From Trichinella spiralis (Eukaryota > Nematoda > Enoplea > Trichinellida > Trichinellidae), in contig CM012953.1 in assembly GCA_000181795.3 (NCBI GenBank), positions 2,451,028 to 2,515,027 on the forward strand: a DNA stretch of 64,000 nucleotides, given 5' to 3'. Each line of letters begins with the position of its first letter. The first letter of the stretch is position 1. The notes under the pieces were generated by a model that was not told where the DNA came from, made no database searches, and saw only the letters and a program-made list of their open reading frames with translations. Made by a program: the position numbers and the translations under genes. Shown piece by piece: positions 46,401 through 59,152 of the stretch.

Positions 46401-49297
46401 TGAAATGATGATGCCAATTTACACTTGTTATTATCATTATTATGCAGAACATTACAAGTTGAAAAGAAATTTTTATGTAGAAATGAACAAAATAAAATAA
46501 AAATAGAGAGAAATGTTTAAAAAGCTACAAAAGTATTTGAATATCCAATTTATATGATAATTTTCTTTCAGTTTCATTACCTTCAAATCATACGTAGTAT
46601 GCAATGCAGTGTTTCCCGTCAAAGTGTCCTTCTCTTCCAAAACACTTGGATCATTTTCCAAAAAACATTTAATTTGTCTATAGATATATATATGTACATA
46701 TAAGAAATTTAAATCAATTAATTTACTGAAAAACTGTGACATACGATAAATTTTTCATTTTAATAGCAAGATGAAACGGTGGTGTAGAACTCGAATGTTT
46801 GGCACCGATTTGGATCAACGTTTGTGTAGCCGCGTCTGTGCCTTCACGAACCGCGTAGTGCAGTGGAGTCATGAAATTTACATCTGACTGATTTACTAAA
46901 ACTTTCAAATCCACAGGATTCAAATAATTAGCCAGTAACTGAAAAGTCAAGCCAACTGAACATATGAAACAAAAAAAAATAAAAACTGTCCCTTCCACCT
47001 TAATTATATTCGATTTGCGCGCAAGGTGAAAAGCATTACGATCCAATGCATCAACAGCTTTAATATCCGCACCAAGATGGATGAGCTTTTCAAGTAACTT
47101 AAAGTTTCCAGCTTTTACTGCTAAATGCAATGGTGTCCATCCTTCAGGTCTCGATTTCAAATTAATGACTCTGTAAAAAAATTCATCATGAAATTACAAT
47201 CCAATGAATAAAACATCGTTGCACATTATTATTTCAAATTTTAAAATGCTGTGAAATTTTAAATAAAATTCTTATTTTTCAATTAAAATGTTTACAGTTG
47301 CATTCTAAATTTATATTTTGTACAGGGACTTTTTAAACAAACACTGACAAATTGAATTACAGTGAAACTCCGATTATCCAGGAAGTTTTCAGTTGGACAA
47401 CCTGCATTTCATTAATTCTATAACATTTTGTTTCTGGCTAATTTTTATGTCCGGTATGTCTACTACTAGAAAGAGAGAGGTTTTCAGTTTAGAGAAAAAG
47501 CTAGAAGTGTGTAGACTAGTGGAGAGAGACGAGTCACTCAGGAAAATCGCTGAGAGTTTTGGTGTGGGTCTGTCCACAGTTTCAGATATCTATCGCAGTC
47601 GACATCAGCTAACTGACTTCATGTTGCACATGGATACTTCGAGTAGCTGTTCTTCACGAAAATCTTTGAAAAATGCGTCAAATAGTGCGCTTGATTCAGC
47701 GATATCCATGTAGTTCCTCCAGAAACGAGCACTTGACCAACCAATGAGTGGTCCCATTTTGCAAGAAAAAGCTACTAGCTTTCAGTACTAAGCTGGGTAT
47801 TGATAATTTTGTAGTCAGTTCAGGATGGCTAATAAACTTTAAAAGTCGGCATGGCATACGCGAGCTTAAAATTCACGGTGAAAAGTTGTCTGCTAACAGT
47901 GAGATAATAAATGTTCATGCAATTTAAGCGAGTAAAGAGCAAATAACGTCGCATAATAAACAGAATGCCTACTCTTTCTTCCGCGTCTAATTGAGAATAA
48001 CAGCTATAAACGCCTCAATTACGTAAATACATTTTGAAAAATTGGAAACGTCTGATTATCCGAAAGACCCTCAAAAACCGAGTGTTCGGATAATCGGAGT
48101 TTCACTGTATATTGTCAAATAAAGTATGTTTCATTTCATTTCCGAAACGGTTAACTGAATTATACATTAAAATTATAATGCACTAAATTCAAATAATTTT
48201 TTAAATTAATTACCTACCTATCAATGTTGGTCAACTCTTGCTCGAAATAATTGTCCAACCCTAAATATACAGCATAGTGGACATCCTCCCAGTGAGGTTG
48301 CTCTTTAACCAGTGTCATCAACTCTCCAAGCACTGCATCTCTATCTATAATCAAAGAATCACGAATATTTGAAGATCAATTTCCATTTATATAAATTCAA
48401 ACTAACATAATAAACATTGCTTAAATAATACATATTGCTTATTTAAATTGTCTACCCGCAAATAAAATTTCTTATACAACACTGCAATATATTCGCTAAA
48501 AATATTAATTTTGAAAAATAATTTTAAAAAATCAACCTTTCATATTAACATTTTCTATAATTTCAAATAACTGATTAAATTTTAAGTGCATCTTAGTAGT
48601 TGACAAATCAAAACAAATGTAAATAATTAAAATACACCTTACGTATTGCACGAATAAGGGAGGAAATATTCATCAACTTGTGGTACATTTCCAATGCCAC
48701 AGAAGGATTGGAACTGCTGAAAATGCTGAAATAAAAAAATACAAATATACCTCAAACTTTTAAAAGTCAGATGCATTGTGCAAAATATCTTCTATATCTT
48801 AAATGCTAATAAATAAAACATTTGAATTGAAAAAATAATAAATTTACCTAAAATTTCAGGTAATTTTTAACAAGAATAAAAATCTTTCAAATAATTTAAA
48901 AATTTATATTGAAATGCAATATGTGCATCATGATGGCAGAATAAATTGCATAAGTATACGTAATAAAAAAATTCCTCATTTTTTTCAAGCCCAATATTTT
49001 TAAACTTTAAGGAAAAATGTTTTCCTACCATAGCATTTTTTGTCTTTCCCAACGTAAACAAATGCAACGTTCCATTTTTTTGCAATGTGAAAGCAAAAGA
49101 AGTATACCACCGTCGTTGCATATTTCATAAAGACCGCGGGAATATTCGGATGATATATCAGTGATCCAAGTTTTTCTTAAAATGATATTTCCAACAACTT
49201 TTGCGACTTCAAAAACACCATCAAAAATATTATTTGCAATTTCGAAAGGCCAATAACGACCTTTCAAAATCGAACTCTCAACTTGCATTAAACTCAT
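43427..49297 (-). CDS. PLA2G6: Group VI calcium-independent phospholipase A2 (iPLA2)
   Basis: Ankyrin-repeat patatin-type phospholipase that cleaves membrane phospholipids, used in membrane remodelling and mitochondrial upkeep. Fourteen exons: 49297-49029, 48725-48643, 48344-48218, 47170-46999, 46938-46745, 46677-46581, 46253-45934, 45381-45278, 45207-45080, 44995-44742, 44700-44561, 44117-43960, 43894-43742, 43657-43427; 2,430 bases, 809 residues, matching the family. Ankyrin repeats include EGWTPLHLAVKAGN, NFMTPLHYAVREG and FTALHLAVTKQQ. The catalytic domain has SFDGGGIRGLITIQ (oxyanion/nucleotide loop, about residue 487), WVAGSSTGC (nucleophile in GxSxG, about 520-524) and YIDGGLMSNNPS (catalytic Asp, about 656). 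All are intact. The N-terminal exon is poorly conserved; an upstream in-frame ATG at 49,321 is possible, but an acceptor-like TTTTAG between the two favours 49,297. The acceptor of the exon ending at 44,700 could instead be at 44,679. Introns hold two transposon relics. Confidence 0.93.
45559..45847. mobile_element. hAT-type MITE in iPLA2 intron
   Basis: Begins CAGTGGTTCTCAAC and ends GTTGAGAACCGCTG, inverted ends typical of hAT elements. The 8-base target duplication is CTTTATTA (45,551-45,558) against CATTATTA (45,848-45,855). It lies in the intron between exons ending at 45,934 and starting at 45,381. Confidence 0.8.
47360..48107 (+). mobile_element. Tigger/pogo element with DNA-binding remnant only
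   Basis: Inverted ends CAGTGAAACTCCGATTATCC and its exact complement at 48,088-48,107, flanked by TA duplications. Inside, an open frame from 47,447 to 47,713 reads as the N-terminal helix-turn-helix of Tigger/CENP-B transposases (REVFSLEKKLEVCRLVERD, then LRKIAESFGVGLSTVSDIYR). After breaks it continues as PMSGPILQEKATSF and WLINFKSRHGIRELKIHGEK, the second DNA-binding (CENP-B/Tc5) module. The DDE catalytic domain is missing. It sits in the 1-kb intron 47,171-48,217 of the oppositely transcribed iPLA2 gene, whose splice sites are intact. Confidence 0.9.
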
Positions 49298-51927
49298 CCA
49301 ACCAACCAACCTAAAATTCAACCATCAAAGCAAGCACAAACGCACTAATCAACAACTATAAACAATCACATCTGCAAACATTAATAAAATATTTGAATTT
49401 AATGCTTAAAATTGAAAATGCTGCCATGGGAATAGAACATTCAAATATCACTAAACAAATTCCTCCCACTATTTCATATTTCCTTTCTAATATGCTATCA
49501 GCTTATCGTGAAAATGTTTACTTTGGAATAGAATATTCACCGGCGCTAATAGTTCAGCTTATTAGCTTCCATTACTGAACAAGTGACATTTTTATAAAAT
49601 TTATCAGAATAAAAATCAATATCATTAAAATCAGAATTTAATATTTCATTTAAACGAAAATACCAGTTATTGATAAAAAGTTCACATATTCCATACGATA
49701 GCTGCCTAAACTAAGTGCACGCATACTACTGTAATACAGTAAACTTACATATGTGCAAGTCGAATCAAATAGCTACTATAAAAACTTCACGTAATATACT
49801 TAAATAAAAAATATGTTTAAGAAATTTTACTTAAGTTCAAGATAATATTTCTTATTCGATGTTTTTGGGTTGTCTAACTTACTGAAATTTACATTTTTTA
49901 GGAACTGTTTTACATAAAAATTGCTCCATGCAATATTTTGCTTTGCACAACATTTTTGTTGATTTGCACTGTGTTCTGAATCAAACATACTAATATTTTT
50001 ATACAAATAGCCGAGAATGAAATACATACTGCTTTGTGTACATTTGTTGTCAGCTGTTTGCACGTTTCAGGAATGCACTGATTTAAGGTGAATAAAATAA
50101 TACACGAGAGTTGTTAATAGCACTCATAAAACTGCAATATATTTGTCAAATTACACAATTGTTAGTCAAAAGAGGAGGATAAGTGAAAGCGTATAGAACT
50201 TTTTGATGAATCACATAAAAGTTAATCGATTTCTGCTCAGAAGAAGGATGGTATTATACAAATTTGTTATGAAATGAAACTGTTAGAATGCAAGAGAGAT
50301 AGCTTTTTCATTTTATCCCATCTTGCCTGTCACTCTCAGTCATTCATATTCTTGCAAACAGTATGTCCTTAAGTAATTTTTGTTTTCTATTAATGGCCAG
50401 TATGTGATCGTCATAGCTCATTGTATATTGAAGAAAAATGTCTATGGGTATTTATGTATGTTTGATAAGTATGTTGAAATAACCACACTGATTTCATGCA
50501 TTTCTGCTATTAAAGTTTGTAAACCGCTTTAATAAAATAATTGTTCAGTGTATCTAATTAAATATTGTATTGACTCATGTATTATAGAATCAGATCTGTA
50601 ATGGTTTTCTTTGAAATGATAATTATGAAATTTGTTCTTCTGATAGCTATCAGTCTGATAAAGTCAAAATATAATATAACTTTCTTAGCACTATTGCAAT
50701 GCTACCAGACGAAAACAAGAAATCGCAAAAAATACAATAAAAATTTGTATTTGTGGAAACGTTTCTGTTTTTCATTAAGAGTTTGTTACAATTGCAGGAA
50801 GTAGTATTTCTTTCATTGTAACTATAATTACACTCTTGATGCATCCTTTTTCCTTCTGTTATTGTTAAAGCATTCGTCCCATTCTTCTTGTCTGAAGCCA
50901 CCCTCCGGCTGCAAATGACGTAGCATATTAATAATAATACAAATTTGTTATTTAATTTACTGTAATTATTATTATAGTAATTTTTCATTATTGTATAAAA
51001 CATTATTATTATTATTATTATAAAATACTTCCATTTTGAATATCATTTTCAAAACTTGTTTTAAATACAGCTTTTCATTGGAAAATTGCAGCTAAAAATA
51101 AAAAAATGATTCTTTTAAAATTCATTTCACCGCAAATTATTTACAAAGAGTGTTGTAATGTAAATTTAAATTAAATTAAGAAAACAACAACAATAGTAAA
51201 TAGCTTAAAAAATTGCTTCGTCATGATTGTTCAACGTAATTGTTTAGTTTTTTTTTGAATACCGGATACTTTACTAGTTTACAAAATTACGTCACGAAAA
51301 TCATTCTTGACATTGATTTATAAAATAATAAAATTAATTTTTATACGAAATTATGATAATTTCATGCATGTTCATTTTAAATGCAATTGTTATTAGCTAA
51401 ACGGAGAGAATATATCAAAGAAAAAATACAAATACACTTATCTTAGCAGAATTTGTAAGCAAGTAATAAAAAGAAAAAAAAATTCAAATTGAAATGAAAA
51501 TAAATTTTTTCTCACTAGTCCCATCTGCTGTTTTCTTTTGTATAAGCATTATGAACCATGAATATGATTTGTTCAGTTTTTTTTGTTTATTACATAAAAA
51601 TGCATCTGCATATGATTTTTTGCTTTGCAATACAAACGTTTTAAATGAAGTTATTTTGGGGAAGTTTCACGATTTTGGAATTATGTCAGCATGGAAATTT
51701 TGCAAATGTGACGTATATCAAAAAGTTAGTTAGCAATTTCATATCTGAACACTTTTAAACGATGACCAGTTTTGTTTCAAAGTTATACAAAAATGGAGTC
51801 TGGTTTCTCCTCTTTTAGCAGCTAGTTTTAAATTGTCATTTTCCAAAATTTCCGGATTTCTATGCTTATGAACGGCTATATAAATAACACTGCAAGTTGT
51901 GCATCGCAGAATATACCAATTGCAATC
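49298..51927. other. Intergenic, no gene seen
   Basis: AT-rich divergent spacer between iPLA2 (-) and the secreted-protein gene (+). It presumably holds both promoters. Short open frames here have no recognisable features. Confidence 0.4.
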
Positions 51928-53667
51928 ATGAAGGTGATGTTTATGCTCTTTGCGCTTTTGGGCAGCATAAGTTTGGTCAGTTGCATCCACCCAAAATATT
52001 TGTACAGAGATACGCATTCAAGATTAGGTAAAAGAGATGGATCGATGATTTTACCTCTGGAACAAAATGATGACAGCGATGAAGATCCACACGGGGGTGA
52101 CCATTGGAAATTTCCACACAAGCCTTTACCACCGCCTCCTTCACCAGGTTCACCAAGAGATCGCTTCGGACCCAACAAACCCCCTCCTCCGGGATTCATG
52201 GACTTTTTTCCATTTGCAAGTGACGAATCTATAGACATAATCCCGTTTGATGACGGCTTTTCCCCAGTAAGTTGCATACTTATATTAACGCAGTTAATTA
52301 ATTAATTTATTAAATGTATTTGATAACTAGTAAACAAGCAGCATTTTTTGTCAGACTATTCGTAAAATTTCTAATAAAAAAAGTTGCTAAATTTTTAAAA
52401 TGCAATTTCCAGTTAAGCCAAGATTGAAGCTAATGTTACGGTGAATATTTTACAATTAATTTTTTTTGCAAAATTTTGAGTTCATGTTTTTTGGCATTAA
52501 ACTGCAAAAATTTATTTATATTTACTGATGAAAAAAGAACTTTAGACTACAACAGCTTAATATCTTTATCAAAAAGGTACAAACTGCTGTAGCATTTTGT
52601 TTGAAACGTAAGTCATGAGTTAAAATTGTATTTGGTATGGTTAGCAAACAATAATGAAAATTTTTTTGCTCCTTTATTATTAATATAATGTTGTATATTA
52701 ATTGTCATGCCGATTCCCGGTTTTCTGGGCTAGTTTCTACAGAATGCAAATAGAATATGTAAAAATGTAATTGTTCCGTTAGCTAACTGTTCTGGGGTGT
52801 GCAGTTGGTGGGAGGACAATTTATCTAACTGGGTAAAATGAGTTGCTTTATGCTTCATTTATTCCCATTCAGAAGCTTTTAGTTTTGAACTTTTGCTAAG
52901 CTAGTTTCGTAAACTTGTTTTCGAAACAATACAAAATCTGACACCGTTTAATGTTTAATAGTGTTTTTTTTATTATTGTTAAATAGCAACATTTGCTAAC
53001 ATGTGCTATTATGACACAGGCATAAGATTTTATGTTAACGTTACTGGTGTTATTTGTGTTCTTCTGGTTTGTTAAAAGTATCACATTTATAAATTGCTTC
53101 ATTCTAACATGAAAATTAAACATAAAAAAGGGTAAATTTCTATTTGTGGAATGTATTTGTTGGAAAATATTGTTCAACGCATGTTCAGTGAAATTTTTCA
53201 AAAAATTCTGTTTGAAAATGCTATTGTGAGATTTCTAATTCTGTTCAGGAACAAAGTGCATGGATGGACAAAGATTACAGTTGCCGATCTACAGAATGCT
53301 CCAAAGAGGAGAATGCCTGGTATGCATGTGTTATGCTGAGTGATGCGTGCATGGAGCGCATGGCGCCAATGGTGGAATGTGACGAAATAAAGCAGCGATG
53401 CATCAAGTTGAAAGCTCTATTTGCTCGCTGTTTCAATGAATGCACCAGAGTTGAATACGACAGTAAGTGGAATAATAAGTTAGCCATAAAAAGCTATTTT
53501 AAGATATTTAAGAATTTAAGAAGATATTTAAGAAAAAAAGTTAAAATAATGTGAAAATTTAAATTAATGCTTTGAAATTTGTTGCAGACTTAAAAAAGAT
53601 GGTCAAGAATATTCGAGTTGATCAACCACCACCTCAACCACGATCAGCTGTCAAAAGACAAAAGTGA
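51928..53667 (+). CDS. Secreted eight-cysteine protein, possible peptide precursor
   Basis: Three exons, 51928-52266, 53249-53462 and 53588-53667, total 633 bases, 210 residues. A signal peptide (MKVMFMLFALLGSISLVSC) is followed by a short segment ending SRLGKR at residues 31-36, a canonical amidation plus dibasic cleavage site. Next come an acidic stretch, a proline-rich run (PLPPPPSPGSP) and a compact eight-cysteine domain from residue 125 to 178. Cysteine spacing is C-4-C-9-C-6-C-9-C-6-C-9-C-3-C, strikingly regular. The basic C-terminus ends with VKRQK. Splice sites are standard, including a 982-base intron 1; AATAAA follows near 53,793. I do not recognise the family. An extracellular structural or signalling role is possible but unproven. 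Confidence 0.8.
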
Positions 53668-54942
53668 TCAAACAGCTTTGCCTGCATTGCAACAAATTTT
53701 CAAAATTAATCAAACTGATTTAATATAATTTATTGTCAAATGTTTGGATGTGGTATTTTTTCAAAAAGTATTATTCAATCTGTTTTACAATAAATAAATT
53801 TTATGTTTTTACTGCACATGAAGTATATTGCAAAATAAAACAGTTAAAGTAAAATTACAGAAAAAATATTTAAAAAATGGCAAAAATCTTGTTATTGATA
53901 GTCATGATTACAAGCTAAACTTGCATTTATTAAACAGTTTATTTTGATGAATATTTTATACAGTTTAATATAAGTGCATGCATGCAATCAAAGATATAAA
54001 TAAATTAAAAAACCAATCTTCTATTTTTTGGAGTGCACTTACATTCTGATGCATTAATAAATTTGAAACTGTAATTATATCAAGAATTATTAATCGCATG
54101 CATATGCTCAAAGTGGTAATCAACATTACAGAGAAATTTTTATTAAACAGTCAAATAAAACTTGAGCAAAATAATTAAAAATTAGCAATAATTTTAATGA
54201 ACTATAAATAAATAATATCTTCAATAAATTAAAAAGATCTGTTAAAACAATTTTTCAGCTATCAAACAAAACTTCAACGAAAATAAATGACAAACATACA
54301 TTTGTAATTTTGAATAATGAATTTATGATTTATTCATTTTTTTTGGTTTGAATTAATTTTTATTTTGATGGAGAAAGCTTTATAAAAACAATTTTTCATG
54401 TATTTAGTATTCACCGGTGAAAATAAAAAACATTTTATCCATAGATTACTAAGCAATAGATATGTTGTATTTTTTTAGTTTTACATTTTTATATGATGCT
54501 AACATAAGCATCTGAATATTGGCAATATAATGTGGATATTTTTGGTCTAAAATATTTGCAATATGATGAAATTTGAAATAAAATGCTTATAAAATATCAC
54601 GTGTTACTTTTTGTACTTATTATCAAAGTAAATTATTATATACTTATTAATGAAATTTTTTGAAAACAAAGTAATTTCACATTGTACAGAAGTACTGTAA
54701 TGTATTTAGCCATTAATATCTTAATGTAATTTACTTTAAAATAAAAAATTTCATACAGTATACTGAAACAACTTGTTCTTCAAATTTTAAAAACTAAAAT
54801 ATTCAAATTTTACGCTTTTTCTTCAAAAATGATTTTTGATCTGTAGTTACCATATAATTGCACTTATGTTATTTAAATTTTAAAACGTTTTATAATTTCA
54901 ATTTTGATTACAATTTTTTGCTCATGCTGTTGCTTGTTGTTA
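53668..54942. other. Gene-poor AT-rich region
   Basis: Beyond the 3' end of the secreted-protein gene, no exon, repeat array or element was recognised. Confidence 0.4.
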
Positions 54943-55575
54943 CAGTCGAACTTGGTTAAGTGCACATGGAATTTGGCAAGAATTTCCATGCACTTATTTA
55001 AGTTGTGCACTTATCGAAAGTTGGGAATTATGCAGAGTAATTAAAAGGAGCAATAACTTCACATTTACGAATAGGTTTAATGCGAAAAAATGTCCATTTA
55101 TTTCATGCAAAATAGTCGGCAATGTAGATTTGAATTATGGTTACAAGCGATTATTAGCAGTTTTTGTGGCACCAGCGTTGCTAGCTGCTCTTCAATTCAG
55201 TTCAGATTTGTCAGATTTATGCTGTTTTTTGTGAAAATATGACTGAATTGTCATGAGATATGCGACTGCTTCCTTGTGAGTAACTTCCTGGGAAAACAGT
55301 AGTTATTTTGATTTGGGCTAGTTGATGTTGTCTGTGAGATGCTTGCTTATTCTAATATAATAAATAATAAACTTTGCTGAGCATCAGATGAACGTAAAGC
55401 AACCAGGAACGCACCTATTGTGCAGCTAAGGACTATTTATTGCAAACAGTAAATCCCGTGGACCACAGTAATTAGCACTTAATCAAGTTGTGCACTTATC
55501 CAATATTTTACTGTATAATTAACTAAAGAAAATTTTGTTAGGCCAAAATATTGTACAGTTAACCAAGTTCGACTG
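54943..55575. mobile_element. Tigger/pogo-like MITE
   Basis: Inverted ends CAGTCGAACTTGGTTAA and TTAACCAAGTTCGACTG are perfect complements over 17 bases and are flanked by TA on both sides. Subterminal GTGCACTTAT-type motifs recur at both ends (near 55,010 and 55,490). The 633 bases have no transposase frame. The ends resemble Tigger-type termini but differ from those of the intronic element at 47,360. Confidence 0.85.
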
Positions 55576-58500
55576 TATTAGTGATTTATTTTTAAAAATT
55601 TCTTATATGCAGTGAATTGTATGCAAAAAAAATGTACTTTTGAGATGAAATAAGTACAATTTGGGCAACTTGGACTTAAACTGGAGTAAAAACTTAATTT
55701 AGTCTTGAAATAAATAATTGAAGAATTTATTTCATTTAGTTATTTGTGATATAATACTGACGGCATTATTTATTTAATATTTACAAGATGATGCTACAAA
55801 TGGCTAACGTTTGCCTTTCTGATTGATTATTTGGAGTTGCAGTTTAAAAAGAATTGATAAGTAGTAGTTTAATTTTGAAACTTTTAATTTCAAAGAAAAA
55901 AATTATCTTTTAGTTGTAAACAAAATAAAATTCAAAATATTTTGTATTAATCTTTAATTTAAACGGTAAATATTTGAAAAGTAAAATTTGAAATTCAATC
56001 AAATTTTTGTTGTTGGAATTTTAACATCGGAGTAATGTAATTTTAATTGCCACACATAATGTCATGATAAGTCAAGTAGTGGTTTTGGCTTATTCAAATT
56101 TCAACAATGAATTATAAAACTGAAATGAAAAGCAGACAACAATTAATTAATGGTGCAGTCAGTGGGTGGGCTTTAGTTAGCTTGAAAAACAAAAAGCATC
56201 GGTATTTTGGAAAAGATGTTTACGTCAAACAGAAAATGTTTTTTATAATTGAATTTCCATGATTATTTTTGGCAATGGTACATAAATTGAGCCCATCTTT
56301 ACTGTTTTTTCATTTCTTCTTCTGCTTTAAATTTATTTAATCAACTCGAGTGAATTAAAAATCCAACAAGCAGTACTTGCCTGCCTTGAGTGGAATTATT
56401 CAATTTCCTTGAATTTTCTCTATAATTGATGCTCCACAAATGTGCTTTTCATTTTTTTATTTGCCATTGCTCATTCTGAAAGTAAAATTTTTTGTTTTTT
56501 TTTTGGTTTTTTGTTGAATTTAATCAATCAGAAAAATTCAATCGATAGAATGTACATTTTTTTAAATGAAATTATTATCAATATTAAAGAGGAAAAAATG
56601 AATTGAAAAAGGAGAATTTTCGTCTTTTTTAATTAAAACCTTGTGGGTTTGACCAAAGCAGGAGCAACAAGCACTGAGATTGGAGTGTCAAATTAATTTT
56701 TGAACTGGCGAAGTTTGAATCAAATCGCCACCGCTTGCAAACAACAAATCCAAGCACGTGAAAGCTGGCAATAAGCGATTGCGATTAATTTTCTCAGAAG
56801 TATTTTCTTGGAGGTCAATTTTTCTTCCTACTTTAGTAGCTTTTAGCTCAACAGGAAATTGATTTTCACGATGCTAAAAATTTGGTATCAAAAAGAACCG
56901 CTTCAAGATAAATTTCCATGACTCAGCGACCAAGAGAGAGAAAGCTTAATTTACTTCATTAAACAAGTGCATGTCTCACAGTAGAAGCATGAATTATTTT
57001 TTTTTGTTAAAACAGCATCTTAAATGACTCTTCAACTTGCAAGGTATTTCGCTGAAAATTATCCCCCTCTTCCTCCTACACAGAAGAAGGGAGGATTAAT
57101 TTTGATTTGTTTTCAAAGTAAGTTTATTTTTTATAAATAAACTGGAAAAATCTGCATGTATAAAAGAATTTATTCATTTATTCATTTTATCGCTTTATGA
57201 TAATTTTAAATAATAATTACTAATTCAAACAGATTTTGACTAGACAATGCATATATATATTTAACAATATATAGGAAAACAATAATTGAACATTATTATC
57301 ATATTTTGAGCATCAATTATGAAATAACTTTTTTATTTTGAATTTTGTTTATGAAAATTGTAAATCTGTTCAACAAGTCGTGAAATATTTTGATTTGCAC
57401 ATTTTATCATTTTTATAAAATGATGTCACCGTTTTTGACAGATCGAGAAGATAATTTGACTCACGGTTTAAGCTTAAAGGCATGCTTATTTCTTTCTAGC
57501 TGGTTTATTAAATTGTTAAAAATAATCTGACATATTTTGATCCATTTTAAATTGATTTCTTCCTTTTTCTTGCATTTATCTTTCAAGACTGACTGTAGTG
57601 TTTTGTTCAGTTTTGGATGAAAATTGGAAAGGTATAATTAACAAAATTTTTCAACTTTTATGTTTATTTTTACTTTAAAAATTTTACTATTGTTTCTACG
57701 TAAATTTAAATGAACTACAGTAACAACAATGTGCAATATGTGAAATGCATTTTGTATTTTTACTTTTATACCCAATCTTACATAAAATCAGTATATTGCA
57801 ACTTTTTAAGTAATAATTTTTCATTTCTGGAACAAATATTATAAAAAAAACAAAAAAGACAGCAACAAATAATATGCAGCAGACAGCAACAATATTAAAT
57901 CAAGTACAATTCAGTGCAAGCTAAAAGCTGATTCTTTTGATATTAAATAAAAGTATAACTGCAAATAAATATACTTTATGTTATATTCCCACCACTGAAA
58001 TTTTGGAAGAAACTCTACATTAGCTTTATAATAAAGGAAAATATTGCAACAATTTTTCTTTAATGTTTTAATGTTATTTTTATTTATTCAAACTTTGAAA
58101 ATAGTCACTGGAACTGCAACTGAGGATGATTAAAATAATTTTCATTTCCATTATTATTTATGCAAGTTTTTTTTTAATTTTAATTAAACAAATTCATTCC
58201 AGTAATTATAATTCAAACAGTTGCATCCGTTTCAACAAAAATGCTTTTCATTGAAAAAAAGATGCAGAGCTTTTTGATTTTTCCAAATTCGATCTATAAA
58301 ACATATTCACCAGAATCATAAAAGTGAAATGTATAAAAATCATATTTTCGATTAGAGCGAAAATTAATTTTGCAAAATAAATCGTGAACATTCTCATTTT
58401 TATATTTTATTTGAAATATATATTAAAACGATATCAATAGAATGTTTCATAATTTTTATTATCAAATTGTTGAAATTATTAATTAAAATGAAATTTTATT

Positions 58501-59023
58501 AAACAACACAAAATTTACTTTGTAAAATACTGATTGTCATTGTTTTGACAGAAACTGAAAGGCATTAGAATGAAAGTTTCTATTATATTAATTTTAATTT
58601 TACTTTGCAGTAAAAGTTTGCATTTTCTAATATGTTTTACAATTTATTATTACTTGAATTTCTGAGATGGGCTATATTTTTTAAAATTGCAAGTTTAGTA
58701 ATGCAATTTCAAATGCGACAAAGTAAAACAATAAATAATAATTTATTGCATGAAGATGAAATTATTGATTAAAAATTCCGTTTGTTATTGGTATTAGTGT
58801 TATCATTATTAATATTGTTCAATGTCATCTTGTAAAGCAAGTTTTATTTTGAAAAATAAAGTTTAATTATTAGTGAGAGAAATTGAACACCTGAGAGAAA
58901 AAATTATTAATAATTGAAGAAGAAGAATTGAAACAAAATATTCATTGTGTTTATCAATTGCTGGCTATCTTGACATCGGATGAAAATTCACTTGCTCATT
59001 AGTGCAGTTTGCTTACAAGCAGC
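55576..59023. other. Gene-poor AT-rich region
   Basis: No convincing exon on either strand. The 56,640-56,780 portion is less AT-rich but has no coherent frame. Confidence 0.4.
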
Positions 59024-59152
59024 TGTATATAACTCTGCCTATTAAATGATTGGTCACATGCATATCAGAAGACAAGGCGTCCATGTTCATTGACTTTTAC
59101 TTTCCAATCATTGCATCCACTCTTATGGAAACGTATTGCTAACACCATTCGT
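59024..59152 (+). promoter_or_regulatory. Possible promoter and non-coding first exon
   Basis: A TATA-box-like CTGTATATAACTC lies near 59,024, and a strong donor TTC|GTAAGTG at 59,153 follows about 120 bases later. This would fit a 5'-UTR exon spliced to the acceptor near 61,840, upstream of the ATG at 61,909. Inferred only from signal spacing. Confidence 0.25.

Noticed and set aside
48867-49121. Alternative frame in the first iPLA2 exon (starts MQRRWYTSFAF)
   Set aside because: It overlaps the exon in another frame, and only the chosen frame leaves phase 2, which joins correctly to the next exon.
51494-51733. Possible 79-residue protein upstream of the secreted-protein gene
   Set aside because: Low-complexity Phe/Leu/Ser composition, no splice or family signal; likely chance in AT-rich DNA.
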